Part shown: positions 10,300 to 21,921 of the stretch, one piece after another
How the letters are laid out: the number at the start of each line of letters is the position of its first letter
How positions within the stretch are numbered: the stretch's first letter is position 1
Origin: Hypericum androsaemum
Taxonomy: Eukaryota; Streptophyta; Magnoliopsida; Malpighiales; Hypericaceae
Direction: 5' to 3'
DNA: 64,000 bases
Assembly: GCA_963995505.1 (NCBI GenBank)
Contig: OZ023198.1
Coordinates: 372,001-436,000, forward strand
Made by a program: the position numbers and the translations under genes
Notes under the pieces: generated by a model
The model's input: only the letters and a program-made list of their open reading frames with translations
The model's database searches: none
What the model was told of the DNA's origin: nothing

Positions 10300-11249
10300 A
10301 CGTTGTTTACAAGGCGTTCTGGCCCGTGTAAGAAAATAGTTAAATAGCCAAATACAATAAGCTAGTCTGCGAGACTCAAAACAATAGAGTTTTATTGAAT
10401 TGAGACTACGACTTTTATCTCGTTGGCATCCTTTCTAACTAATAAGGGCCATGGTCATCGCATGCAGATGATAATACATTATAGCTAATTACGGAAAACC
10501 ATTAGACAAGATCAAAGTTAATCGAAGTACCTCTACACGAGCCCGACAGTAGCCGTGTCCAAATCAGTTGAAAAGAATGGTCAAATGAAACGTCACTAAT
10601 GGGCGTGCTGCGTGCAAATAATCAAACGATTTTAATGTCAAGATAGAGTATTCTCTATCGTATTATTTTTTTCAGCCACGATTTTTTCATAATGAGTTTT
10701 ATTGAGACTATTATGAGAAAGAGTTTTACACTAAGTAGGTTGTAAATATTAAAATTAAAACATAAATTTTACTTATTGAAAAAAGGAAAAAAAACTATTT
10801 TTTCCAATAGAGGATGTTTGCAAGCAAGACTTTATCCTCTTTCTTGAATCATTAGCGAACCAAGACGGATAATTCCGAGGTTCTGGGCACCCTTAGGTTT
10901 TTGTGGCGACTAATTACACATCTCATGTAATTAGTATGTAATTTGTCTCCAATCGAGGTACCCCCCCCCCCCCCCCCCTTCTGTACTTGTCCGTTACTTT
11001 TTTTTTTTGGTAGAATGTACTTGTCTGTTACTTTTATTTTTTTGAGGAAACTGATTGAGGGTATTTTCTTTTGTTTTAAGGGTATTTTTTTATCATTTTA
11101 ATGACAAAAAAAGAAAAAAATTGATTGAAGGACCCGAATGTATAATAAAAATAAACTAGAATAACTTTGAAATGTATTTTGTCAACAAGGAGAACTTTTT
11201 AGTATATTTAAGCAAACCCGAGGGACTTAAGAGTAATTTTTCCAAAAAT
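10300..11249. other. Spacer with long poly-C run and transposon-like text
   Basis: I see no coding signal. A run of about 19 C residues lies near 10961-10979. Positions 11120-11250 (GGACCCGAATG through GAGGGACTTAAG) weakly resemble 13080-13200 in the same orientation, which may mark ends of another inverted-repeat element whose partners I could not place. Confidence 0.4.
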
Positions 11250-11258
11250 AAAAAATTA

Positions 11259-12281
11259 GAGATAATTACTGAGAAGACCCTAGGGTATAGTCAAATAGAC
11301 TCTGAGAATCCTATAATTTTCCTACTAATTACTGAGCCTCTGTAGTTTAGTTATTATTATACATTCCGATCCTTAGCTGATGTCAGCATTTTTTTTCCCT
11401 TTTTTTGTCACTTGAAAAGACCAAAATACCCTCCCACTAAAAAATAAAAATCAAAGTACGGGACCGTCGTCGTCGTCGTCGTCGAGACCGCCACAGGGAT
11501 AAAACTCTCATCGGACCACCACCAATTAACGCAAGCGGGAGGCTGCGACGAGGCTCCGGTGGGGGCTCCATTCACGGGTTAGGGCTTCGATGTTGATTGC
11601 TCGATGGCTCGATCCCTTGCTGCGACGAGGCTCCGGTGCTCGATCCCTTACAGGAAGCCTCTTCAGGAGTCGCAGCCTCCCTAGCCGCGGAGGCCTCGAA
11701 ACATGCCACGTCAGCACCGCTCTCCTCCTTAACACTCACTGATTCAGCCCGTGCCTTAACTGTCTCCAGCATGCGCTTATTGATCTCCTTAGAGTACATC
11801 TGGAGGATCTCGATCCCGTCATCGACACTGGCCGAGGCAGAGCCATTGGCGTTGCCACCGGCGACACCGAATGCCTCCTCCTCGAAGCGGCGGGCTGCGT
11901 CGGTGGACTTCCCGCGGGGGACGACTCCGTACCATTTGGAGATGACCGATTCGGTGGATAGAGTCTCGATTAGGCGGGAGGGTGCCCTTAGGCTCAGGCT
12001 GAAAGAGAATCCGGACAGGAGGGTGCCCTTGGGCTTAGGCTCCTGCGCCGCGTGGGCCTGGTCGTCCTTTTTGGTGTTTCTGAGGACTCTTTTTGTTTGT
12101 TTTTGTGTAAGGGCATAAAGGTCATTTCTATGACAAAAAAGGAAGAAAAAAATGCTGACATCATCCAGGGATCATAATGTATAATAATAATCAAACTATA
12201 GGGGCTCAATAATTAGTAAAAAACTATAGGATTCTCAGAGTCTATTTGACTATACCCTGGACTCCTCTCAGTAATTATCTC
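11259..12281 (-). mobile_element. Pack-MULE-type element carrying a WPP-domain gene fragment
   Basis: Terminal inverted repeats of about 130 bases begin GAGATAATTACTGAG and are nearly identical over GGGTATAGTCAAATAGACTC at both ends. The flanks carry a perfect 9-bp duplication, AAAAAATTA (11250-11258 and 12282-12290), the Mutator hallmark. Between the arms lies GC-rich sequence (11460-12110) unlike the AT-rich surroundings. It encodes, on the minus strand, part of a WPP-domain protein (see the separate entry). No transposase is present. A captured host gene fragment between MULE arms defines a Pack-MULE. Confidence 0.8.
11572..12085 (-). pseudogene. Captured fragment of a WPP-domain (MFP1-attachment-factor-like) gene
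   Basis: The minus strand is open from about 12085 to a stop at 11572. It reads RLIETLSTESVISKWYG, then FEEEAFGVAGG, then DDGIEILQMYSKEINKRMLE. Plant WPP1/WPP2 (MFP1 attachment factors) have the same order: RLIETLSTES, SKRYG, EEEA-G-A, DDGI-IL-YSKEISKRMLE. WPP proteins dock at the nuclear envelope in plants. The WPPT motif itself is missing: sequence ending GFSFSLSL joins directly to RLIETL, so roughly 12-15 residues were lost. There is no clear start codon, and the 3' end runs into Ser-rich text from a local duplication. It is a truncated copy inside the transposon; the donor gene is not in this window. Confidence 0.75.
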
Positions 12282-12290
12282 AAAAAATTA

Positions 12291-13215
12291 TGTCTTTTAT
12301 CTTCCTTCCTCCTTCCTCTCTTCTCCTCCTTCCCCGTCGTGTGTCGCTCAAAACACCATCACCGAGGCAAGTTTTTACCATCGACATCCGCCAGAACCAG
12401 AGGAACACATCAAAAGACCATCCTATCAACCCGTTGACGCCAAACCTTGACCCCCACCGCCGATGAGATCTGCTGCCTCTGGAGCGTTCCTCTCCGTCAT
12501 CGTTGTCGGTCCTTTTTAAGCTCTTACTCCGCCCAGGTTCCCCTCCATCTCCTAAGCCCGCTCCCTTCCCCGCCGTGTGTCGCTCCTTCTTCTCCGTCCT
12601 CTCGCTCCAAACCCTAACCCCATGCTCGCCCCTGCCATGTGTCGCTCCTCCTTCTCCGTCCTCTCGCTCCAAACCCTAACCCCCTGCTCGCCCCCTCCAT
12701 GTGTCAGTCCTTCTTCGACCTTCAAAACAGCTTTGCCTCTTTTTTTTCGAATGGCGATGAACAACGATGAACAGTGACCTAATTGATTGACTAGAATCTG
12801 GTTTAATAGAAATAATTGATTAATTAAAATTAGAATTAGGGCTCGAGAGGTGAGCGGCGGAAGCCATGGGAGTTGTTCGTGGGAGGCGAGCTTCGAAAAC
12901 ATAATTGCATCAGAACCAAACGTAATTGCAACACTTGGCTTACAGCACCATAATTGCACTTGAGAAGATGATGTGAAATGAGGTGGACGAAGAAGAGGGA
13001 AACCCACGGACAAGAAGATGTAGTTTTTTTTAAGGGTAAAATGGTCGTAAAAAGATTGTGTTGACCGCTGATGTCAGCGGTGGGTTTGCCAGGGATTAAA
13101 AAGTACTATTATGTCAAACTAGGAGGACCGAGAAAGAATTTTGAAAACACTAAAGACTAAAAGGGAGATTTGCTCAAACACCAGGGACCTTAGGTTAATT
13201 ATCCCTAAAAAAATA
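12291..13215. repeat. CT-rich spacer with a ~73-base tandem repeat
   Basis: Between 12560 and 12715 a unit containing TGTGTCGCTC, CTTCTCCGTCCTC and CAAACCCTAACCCC is repeated about twice and partly a third time. The predicted ORFs on both strands are translations of this repeat. From 13080 on the text looks like an inverted-repeat transposon end (GGGAGATTTGCTCAAACACC). Confidence 0.5.
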
Positions 13216-14273
13216 TATCCACACGAGCGTGACATATCGAAATTGGTTAAAGGTAGGAAACGGTTGACTCGTTGGGTAGATCGATGCATTACGTGGTATT
13301 TGTCACCGGATAAAGACGCATGGTCCCACAATGTATGCAGAATTATCGATATGCAAAAAAATACTATTGAGACTTGGTCAGAATAAGAAATTGAACTTTA
13401 CTATTATTTAAAATTTAAATTAATTTAAATTTATATTAGTCAGTCTAATGAATATCTATAATCCGTATATCATGAAGTATCAGCCAAAACAATCTAATCT
13501 AAGAGTTATCCATTATTGATAATTTTATCTATCTTTACATGGAAATGCCATTGCCAGGTTCACGTTTTAAGTTCCTATGCCTGTTTTTACTGATAATTCA
13601 CTGCTAAATCTACGGCCTCCACCGTTCGTGCCTGGTAATTCCTTCATCTCTATCAAATATGTGCTTAGCTTCAAGTAAACTCGAACCAGTCAATCACACT
13701 TCTTTATTTAAACGAGAAGGCCAAGAATCCATAACCTTTATTAATCAACGAGTTGGTAACACAGAACCAGCATAACGGGTGGACTCACACAGCCAATATG
13801 TGAGGACAAGGTAAAATTGTCAATTAGCTCCAAGACTGATTCTTCTACAACCAATACACGTCACACACGACAGTACACACCAGTTTGCATAAACCATATA
13901 TGCCCTTTCTCCACTTGAGAATCACTCAGAATCTATCTGTTACCCAGAAAATTCCAATATCATTGCCTTAGCAATCTCCAAGTACAAAACAGAAACCACA
14001 AATAAATTAATAGCTTTCCATTAAATAAAAAACAAGAACCCCAAAATCATTATCCAACTCTCCTTCTACCGACCAATGAATATTTATATCAATTAGTGGT
14101 GGAACGTACCAACTCGAACTTGTATTAATGGTTCCGTTAGATATTCCGAGTCGTCTCTTTTTGTCGTTTGCAATCAATCACTTCCTCCCTTATAAATAAC
14201 ATCAAAACCAATTTATTTCGCAGGCAACTTGAACAACCGAGTAAAGGGTCCCTGTACCACAACCACCACCACC
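13216..14273. other. AT-rich upstream region of the AMT1 gene
   Basis: I see no coding or repeat structure. It presumably holds the promoter and 5' leader of the transporter. The sequence TATAAATAAC at about 14191 could be a TATA box roughly 80 bases before the start codon, but other AT runs would fit as well. Confidence 0.4.
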
Positions 14274-14483
14274 ATGAGATGCTCGGCGACGGACTTGGCG
14301 GCGCTCCTTTCTTCCGGAGGGGGCAACGCCACCGCGGCGGCGGGCTACCTCTGCTCGCAGCTGACCACCATCAACAACCAGCTCTCTGACGCTGCCTACG
14401 CTGTCAACACAACCTATCTCCTGTTCTCTGCGTACCTCGTCTTCGCAATGCAGCTCGGCTTCGCCATGCTCTGCGCGGGCTCG

Positions 14484-14533
<50 letters not shown>

Positions 14534-15800
14534 GGCTGCAGGCGGCCTCTCCTACTACCTCTTCGGCTACGCCTTCGCCTTCGGCTCCCCCTCCAACGGC
14601 TTCATCGGGAACCACTCCTTCGGCCTCAACGGCTTCCCTTCTCCCCTCGCGGACTACAGCTTCTTCCTCTACCAATGGGCATTCGCCATAGCGGCCGCCG
14701 GGATCACCAGCGGCTCCATCGCCGAGCGGACCCAGTTCGTTGCTTATTTGATCTACTCCTCCTTCTTGACCGGTTTCGTTTACCCAATAGTGTCCCACTG
14801 GTTTTGGTCCTCTGATGGGTGGGCCAGCGCTACGAATTCCGATAATAGTAAACTTCTTTTCGGGTCAGGTGTGATCGATTTCGCTGGGTCCGGAGTTGTC
14901 CACATGGTTGGCGGGATCGCGGGGTTTTGGGGTGCCCTCATCGAAGGCCCCCGGATCGGACGGTTCAACCAGTCAGATAGATCGTTAACTCTCCGGGGCC
15001 ACAATGCCTCGTTGGTTGTGTTGGGCACATTCCTGTTATGGTTCGGGTGGTATGGGTTCAACCCGGGTTCTTTTTTTGTAATTTTGAAGAGTAACGATCC
15101 AACCGGAGGGTATTATGGTCAATGGAGCGCAGTCGGGAGGACAGCTGTCACGACGACTTTGGCTGGGTGCACCGCAGCGTTGACCACGTTGTTTGGGAAG
15201 AGACTGATGGTGGGCCACTGGAACGTCACCGACGTTTGTAATGGGCTCTTAGGGGGCTTCGCTGCTATTACCTCGGGGTGCTCGGTGGTCGAACCATGGG
15301 CCGCGATCATGTGTGGGTTTGTAGCTTCATGGGTCCTGATGGGGTCCAACAAGCTCGCCGATAAATTGAAGTACGACGACCCGCTCGAAGCCGCCCAGCT
15401 CCACGGCGGCTGCGGTGCGTGGGGGTTACTCTTCACCGGGCTGTTCGCCACGGAGGCCTATATCAACGAGGTGTACCCGAACAAGCCCGGCAGGCCGTAC
15501 GGGGCGTTGATGGGTGGCGGTGGGAAGCTATTGGGGGCCCAGATGATCCAGATCCTTGTGATAACGGGCTGGGTCACGGTGACGATGGGTCCACTGTTCT
15601 ATGGGCTTAAGAAGCTGCGTTTGCTTCGGATCTCGAGGGATGACGAAATGGCGGGCATGGACTTGACCAGGCACGGTGGGTTTGCCTACGTGTACCATGA
15701 CGAGGACGACGACCGGTCGAGTAAGCCAGGCTTCATGATGAGACAAGTTGATCCCAATTGCGAAAGTACCCCTAAGAATTCACCGCTTCCAAATGTGTAA
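14274..15800 (+). CDS. AMT1: AMT1-type high-affinity ammonium transporter
   Basis: This intronless gene encodes 508 residues, close to Arabidopsis AMT1;1 (501). The start is the ATG after an ACC-rich leader, giving [12 protein letters not shown], which matches the AMT1;1 N-terminus; the longer open frame upstream has only a TTG. Hydrophobic segments run through most of the protein. The ammonium-transporter signature [13 protein letters not shown] lies near residue 202. [11 protein letters not shown] provides a pore histidine. The cytosolic tail has [12 protein letters not shown], whose Thr (about 465) is the phosphorylation switch that closes AMT1 trimers in the family. Expected role: ammonium uptake across the plasma membrane, mainly in roots. 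AMT1;1 fits best, but subfamily numbering needs a phylogeny. A Mutator-like element lies about 190 bases past the stop. Confidence 0.95.
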
Positions 15801-15886
15801 TTAGTGCATAATTTGCCTTGCTTGTAGTAATTACTGCATGTGCAAACTAATCAGTATCTAATGTTTCTACTTATACAAGAAATGTA

Positions 15887-15945
15887 ATGTCTGAATGATT
15901 ATTGGTTAGCTCAAGTTGACTGAATGATTATTGGTTAGCTCAAGT
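15887..15945 (+). repeat. Short tandem duplication after AMT1
   Basis: CTGAATGATTATTGGTTAGC plus CTCAAGTTGA occurs twice head to tail (about 29 bases per unit), probably within the 3' UTR or just after it. Confidence 0.8.
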
Positions 15946-15988
15946 TGATTTTTTTCTTGTCTATAGTCTTTTAGCATTCACAGTTTAT

Positions 15989-16531
15989 GGGAAAAGTCTA
16001 CTTTAGTACTCTGTAGTATCGCCTAAAATCATTTTAGTACCCTATGGTAAAAAACTGATCAATCGAGTCATACTTATTCTAATTAACATAAAAAAGGTCC
16101 TCGGGCAGCTGCCCGGACCTGCCCGAACCATGCCCGAACTACGTGGCCAGCCACGTCACCAATTTTTGATGATGTGGCGTGACGTGGACATCCATCTCCT
16201 TCCCTCTGCGTCCTCCTCCGCGTCCTCCTCTGCGTCCTCCTCTGCCTCCTCCTCTCCGCGTCCTCCTCTGCCTCCTCCTCCTCCTCCTCTCCGCGTCCTC
16301 CTCCTCCTCCGCGTCCTCCTCCTCCTCCTCCTCCTCCTCCTCTCCACGTGGCGCCACGTCATCAAAATTTGGTGACGTGGCTGGCCACGTAGTTCGGACA
16401 GGTCCGAGCAGCTGCCCGAGGACCTTTTTGATGTTAATTGGAATAAGTATGACTCGATTGATCAGTTTTTTACCACATGGTACTAAAGTAATTTTAGGCG
16501 ATACCACAAGGTACTAAAGTGAACTTTTCCC
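15989..16531. mobile_element. Mutator-like non-autonomous element, trinucleotide-core family, copy 2
   Basis: It starts GGGAAAAGTCTACTTTAGTA and ends with the complement (TACTAAAGTGAACTTTTCCC). The arms are about 200 bases and hold GGGCAGCTGCCCG and CACGTCACC blocks. The core is an interrupted (CTC)n/(TCC)n run at 16200-16345. The flanking 9-mers ACAGTTTAT and TAATTTTAT agree at 6 of 9 positions, a decayed target duplication at best. The polyglutamate- and polyarginine-like ORFs here are artefacts of the repeat. Confidence 0.75.
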
Positions 16532-16540
16532 TAATTTTAT

Positions 16541-17984
16541 TAAACCCTTATTTAAGAATGACTTTCTCGATATATTCTCAAGGACTAGAGATCTAGTGTA
16601 CTTAAAAAAAACGAAATACATATTTTTTATTTATGAATTTGGTTGTTTTTTCTACTACAAATACACATCTTACCCTCATTCTCAATGAGAGTCATCCCAA
16701 ATTCTTCTTCTAATCTAATTCAAGTCATTTAAAATATTTTGGACAAACTATGATAGATTGTTATCCCAATTTGGAATAAATGCGACGTCAACCAGATCCC
16801 CATCCAAAGCAAGATTATTAATTTTTTGTCAGGTGAACACAAGATGTCTCACAACACATAACATTTGGTCGACTTTGTCGGGATTTTTAAAATGTGCAAA
16901 AAACATATAAATATATGCGCAGTGATTGATTTGACGGAAAAGAAAAAACTAGTCTACATTTAAATGATAATTTCTTTTTCCAAAATTTGACTGATGTAGT
17001 TTCGAATCAAATATGATTTTTAAAATATGGTAAAATTTTTTAATAAATATTTAACACCAATATATTATTTAATAATTTGATCACGAGAATTGTTATTTAA
17101 ATTAGAATAAATATACGTAGCTTGTCAATGAAATCAACTGAACTTGTAGAAGCTGAATTAAATGCGATGGCGCAAGCCCATATCATCTTTCCACCCATGC
17201 TGCTCATCTTAAATATCATGTGTCGCCATATAATTCGTGCCAAGCCAGCCAGCTACCGGATTCGATAGGGCTTAAATAAATATCATCCAATTGATAGATA
17301 CGAATTAATGATGTTCAACCAATCAACCGGGCGCGAATTAATGGCCAATTATCTTTTGATTCGTTGGCGACCAAGCTCTTTATTACAAGGGGTCATTGGT
17401 ACTGACCTGCAACAACAGGCGGCTGCATTCCCTTTTTTAAGTTTATTATTGTGTAAGCTAGCTTTTTAGCTAGCTTTTATTCATAAGAATGCAAACCCAA
17501 GTAATTAATTGGTTTGCTAAAACTACTAGTCGAATTAATTTAGCTAATGTTTCATCCTGACAACTATCCAATGCCTGTAGCTATATCTAATTGTCTGTAC
17601 ATAATGTATTGGCATAAAAATTATATGTCAAAAAATGAATAATTAATTTCCAATAAATAAAAAAGAAAATACATAATTCCATTTTAAGATAATTAGAAAA
17701 TTATATAAATTTCAACAGAAAATAAAAAGCTCAAAGAAATAACACGAGAACACTTTAAGTTAACAAGAAAGATAAATAATGACAGGATGGAACTCGGAGA
17801 TGATTACATTAGTAGAGGTATTGTAATAGTTATTATTTTCAGAGTTTATTGCAGAATGATCATAGTTTGTTATAAGCATCTGGTAATAATACCATGGCTG
17901 TTTATGGCCATGTACATATATTTTAAAAGTTTTAATATCTAGAGTTTTTTTTTTCAAGAAGAAGGGACTAACTACGCCCCATAG
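16541..17984. other. AT-rich intergenic spacer
   Basis: I see no coding signal. A small perfect inverted repeat, AAGCTAGC-TTTTTA-GCTAGCTT, lies near 17455-17476. The 75-codon ORF near 17760-17987 lacks recognisable features. Confidence 0.4.
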
Positions 17985-18510
17985 CAAATTTTTATTTAAT
18001 CAAAAGAAAAGGATACAACCGATTTCGGAAACGAGACGTCACTAAGTTCTCTTAACAACAAGGGCCAAATATTCCCGGGGAATTACAAAATGACTGAGTT
18101 CCTAAAGACAAAGAAAAACCAAAATTAGCTAACCAATCTGCATAAACATTAACTTCACGATAAATATCTCCCTAATGTTGATGTGGATGGAGGACTGGGC
18201 AGGTGCAGATGAAACGTTGTCTCGCAAGAGGTCTGCTACAATTTTCGAGTCCACTTCCATTTGAACACGCCTTAGACCAATATTTCAAGCCAACTTTAAT
18301 CTTGAAGAGTAACCCAAAGCTTGGTTGAGACACTCGAACAGTCTCCTTGATTTGAGGCAAAACCGCCTAGCCATTCTCTTTGGTGATCGCGAATCACCCC
18401 CTACAGCTGCCATCTGTGTTGAGCTCCACCTAGTTCCGTCTGTGTTCAACTCACACCAACCCTAAGTGGGTGGTTCCCATCCTACTAACCACTCCGCCCT
18501 TGCAGGTTTG
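17985..18510 (-). pseudogene. LINE 3' end with RNase H-domain remnant
   Basis: Read on the minus strand, the text gives LGLRRVQMEVDSKIVADLL and then, in another frame, REVNVYADWLANFGFSLSLG. These are the E-x-DS and RE-AN-x-AD-LA motifs of the plant LINE RNase H domain. The element's 3' end (18000-17985) carries TTTTGATTAAATAAAAATTT, a polyadenylation-like end. Frameshifts and stops show it is dead. It points opposite to the LINE tails at 8855 and 9705. Confidence 0.6.
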
Positions 18511-19449
18511 TTACCCAATATTTAGAGTTAAGTGTACTGTTTTACTATAGTATGTCTTCCAAAAGATGGCCTTGCTAGTAGTAGCTAGGACTAGGCCCAA
18601 AAGTGGAAGTGTGATTGGGTTGGGCCCCGTGGGGGAATTGAGATAACCCCAGTCCAAGCCCCCTCGTTGACTGCCTCCTCTAGAACAGCCAATAAACAAA
18701 GATGATTAGAACGGGCAATCGGAAAGCAAAAAAGAAAAAGGGGAAGAAGAACCGAAGAAGAACAGAGAGAGAGAGGTATAAATAATTCGTTTGTAATCGT
18801 AAGATATGACAGCTCTATATTTGTATATATTTTAGGAAAAAAGTCAGAATCTCCATGGTTTTTTTAAGGAAAATTTTTCATGGTTTGATATGTATAGGAA
18901 AGTTTAATCTTTAATTTAATTGATTTTCAAGTTTAAAAAAATTAAACTCGTTAATTACTAACATTAATTTTCATCTCAAATAATACATAAAACTATTAAA
19001 ATATCCCTGGTTCACATTGAAACTCCCAAATCACTCCATCAAAAAGACCGATGTCTACCGCAAAAAAAAAAGGATTGGGTTGAATGAAATGGGTGTAATT
19101 TTTTACTAAAGGTTAGTATATTTTATCATAACTTTGAAATTTTAAAGTAAGTATATTTTGGTAATCTTATATATAATGTGAGATAAAATTTGATTAAAGA
19201 AATTAATGAATTTGATTTTAAAATTCATGAGCTAATTAAATAATGACTGAACATAGGAAAACAAAAATATTTTCACAAGTGTTATTATTTTCACAAAAAA
19301 ATCTATTGCCCCGCCCGGATGAATGCACGAGTGGGTGGAAGTGTGGAATCTTCATTGGTGTGTATGGAGTGGCAATAGCAATTCCAAATGAAAAAAAAAC
19401 CCGGAAAACGCCCCCCCAAGTAAAATCAGAAGGTCACGCACACGGTCAG

Positions 19450-20699
19450 ATGGGTGCCGGGCTTCTAATTCTTCACCTTCCATGTACATCCCCACCGCCA
19501 AAAGGAATCACCACATCACTGAACTCCAATAGCTGCTATCTCCACACCCGCTGGAGGGCGGAGAGACGGTGCAAGGCCAATGGATACAGGAACCCGCGGC
19601 CTGGTCCCGGGTTCGGGTTCGACCCGGAAGATGACCGCTCCGCTTCCTCCTCTAAGACGAGGACATGGTGGGTTGACGAGGATTATGATGATGGGTATTC
19701 TGTTTGGGACGACGAAGAAGAAGACGACGAAGATGCTGAATTTCCCTTCTTTAAGGTAAACTCTTGTGATGGTAAATTTTGAAAAATAACCAACCAGAGG
19801 TTTTGATTATTATTAAGAGTTTGATTTATAGTAGGATTATAGTTAACATGTTTCTAGAAGCTTCGCTATTATTTTAGATGGTTGAATTTTGATAATAAAA
19901 AAAAGGTTTTCCTTCGCGGTATCAGTAGAATCAACGGATTGAGGATTGAACCTATAGCCTGATTCCGGTATTTTGCGAAATCAACGGATTCATGGTTGCC
20001 TATCCACGTGCACCCTGCATCATAATGGCAATGACGTAATTAGGGGAGTCTTTATTTTAGTGGCGAGATCTTTGCGATCTGTGAGTTAAATCGTGAAATG
20101 CGGTCGTTGGATGATCTTGTTCATGTCTGCAGGTAATTAGAGCTTTTGGATGGATGCTTCCTGCAATTGGCATATCTTTGCTGATGGGAACAGGTCCAAA
20201 TGCTTTCATCATGGCATTGGCTGTACCACTCGGGCAGACAGTTCTTTCTTTAGTGTTTGATAAGGTGTGGGGAAGAGCTGGTGGTAGTGCGACGACGGGG
20301 AGACGCAGAAAAAAGGCTCCCCCGAAGAAGAAACCTTTTAGGAGAGCTTCCTATGCTGCTAAAAGGGGTGGTGGCACTGACATCAAAGACGAGAATAAGA
20401 AGGATCAAGGAACGGGGAGTGATAAGTCATGGATGGGTGCGACTGGGAAGAGTGGTCCATATATGAGGAGTGACAACAAAGGGAGACACCAGTATGGAGG
20501 TTGGGATGAGCTTGATGGTGTGAGCCAAGGTCAAAGAGTTCCGAGAGGGATGCCTAAAGATGATACAGATGGGCCACGGATGCGGATGGGGAGAAGTAAA
20601 CTGAGCAGGACGGGGAGAGTTAGAGAAAAACCACTGTGGATCCGGCTTATGATTGCTGTTTTCCCGTTCTTGGGATCTTGGACAAGATTCATATTATGA
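19450..20699 (+). CDS. Uncharacterised, probably plastid-targeted membrane protein, two exons
   Basis: The exons are 19450-19755 and 20133-20699 (intron GTAAAC...TGCAG, phase 0), 290 residues. I chose the ATG at 19450 because it opens a Ser/Pro/Arg-rich, acid-free leader (MGAGLLILHLPCTSPPPKG) that looks like a chloroplast transit peptide. The frame stays open upstream to 19243, but through A-runs and text that does not look coding. Residues ~55-100 are very acidic (DEEEDDEDAEFPFFK). Exon 2 begins with VIRAFGWMLPAIG and a hydrophobic stretch ending LSLVFDKVWG, then a long basic, Gly/Lys/Arg-rich region, and a C-terminal hydrophobic patch (LMIAVFPFLGSW). I do not recognise a named family. Expected location is plastid membrane, by inference only. 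Confidence 0.75.
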
Positions 20700-21921
20700 T
20701 TGTGCAATGTGGCCCTGCAAATGAAAGTGCCAATGAAGAAACACAAAGATGGAATATTTAGCTCCCATTGATTCTCTCTATTCTGGCTGCTCTTTGGTTG
20801 GGACAATTCCTAGATACGAACCCTTGTAACATAACCACGAGAGCTACGTCGACGTAGGAGTAGCTACAACCCATATATTATTCTCTATGACTGGACTGGC
20901 ACTTCATCATCGCAGAAAGACCGCCTTTTCGTGAACTTTTTGAAGGAAGAACATTTTGATGGCATGCAGAGTCTTCATCTCCGAGTGGAAATAAGCCTTG
21001 GCTGCCATTTTCTGTTATTGAACTGTGCAATGTGAAGGTTGGTCTCGTGTCCAACACTGATGATTGATGAGGCTTAAAAGGTGTGATGAATGTTGTATTC
21101 TTCATTATAAGTTTGCTTCCATTTAGAAGCACTCGTACGACGACACTTTTTCTAAGTCTCCTTTTTGCAAAGCAAGAGCTATACGAAAGCGGGCAGAGCT
21201 TTCGTGCCCGTGTGGATGACCACGTCGAGAGGTGATGCAAGTCAATTTTCACTAGTGAGCTATGAACTTGGAAAGGAATGGTGCTATATTGGAGATTTTG
21301 TGGATTCTGCAGTTTCTGGTTAGGATCGGTACTAAGATCATACAAGTTTCAAGAAATTATTAAAGCGCCATCTTGTTTTTTCATTAGAATATTTGAACAT
21401 ATTATTGCACTAGTTTTTTTAAGTACGTGCGATGTACTTTCAACTTGTTAATTACATTACGAACAAATAATGGTTGGCTGATCCTCAAAAAATAATTATG
21501 GTCGACTGAATCTAATGTGAAAACAACTAATTCAAAAAATAAAAAATAATTCACATAAAAAATCAATATGTTTAAGCTGAATTTGCAACAATATAAAAAA
21601 AAATTTCAAAATATTAAACCATCAAATGCATATATTAGATTCATTTATACTTTTCCACATATAAAGCAAATTTCTTTTGTAAATTACTAATAAATCAGCC
21701 TTTACGTCATTTGTCCAGGTGGCGTAAGTGCGAAAACGGCATCGTTTTGAAGTCGAATAAAACATAAAAGTGATAAAAGTATCCACCTGACCAGTCGCCC
21801 ATTCAGTCTTCTCTCCTCTTCTTCCCTGCGAAGCCACTCAACTGCCCTTCCAATAAATACCCTTTGCGATTTCGTTATTTTTAATATCGAACGGTTAATA
21901 GGCAATATTGTAAAATTTTAG
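20700..21921. other. Spacer between the plastid-protein gene and TH2
   Basis: The first few hundred bases are probably the 3' UTR of the upstream gene. A 155-codon minus-strand ORF (20878-21345) has no recognisable domain or transcript signal and I do not call it. The region 21360-21620 is AT-rich. The TH2 leader lies just before 21922. Confidence 0.4.

Noticed and set aside
12280..13013. 130- and 153-codon minus-strand ORFs
   Set aside because: Dominated by the 73-base tandem repeat and by CT-rich sequence; repeated GVRVWSERTEKEER text is repeat-coded.
14202..14798. 198-codon minus-strand ORF
   Set aside because: Shadow of the GC-rich AMT1 coding strand; no recognisable motif, while the plus frame is a clear transporter.
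16130..16517. ORFs of 69-122 codons with Arg/Glu or Pro/Ser runs downstream of AMT1
   Set aside because: Repeat core and arms of element copy 2; no codon structure apart from the repeat.
20878..21345. 155-codon minus-strand ORF
   Set aside because: No domain, no transit or signal features, lies in the 3' flank of the plastid-protein gene; probably chance, though transcript data could reopen it.
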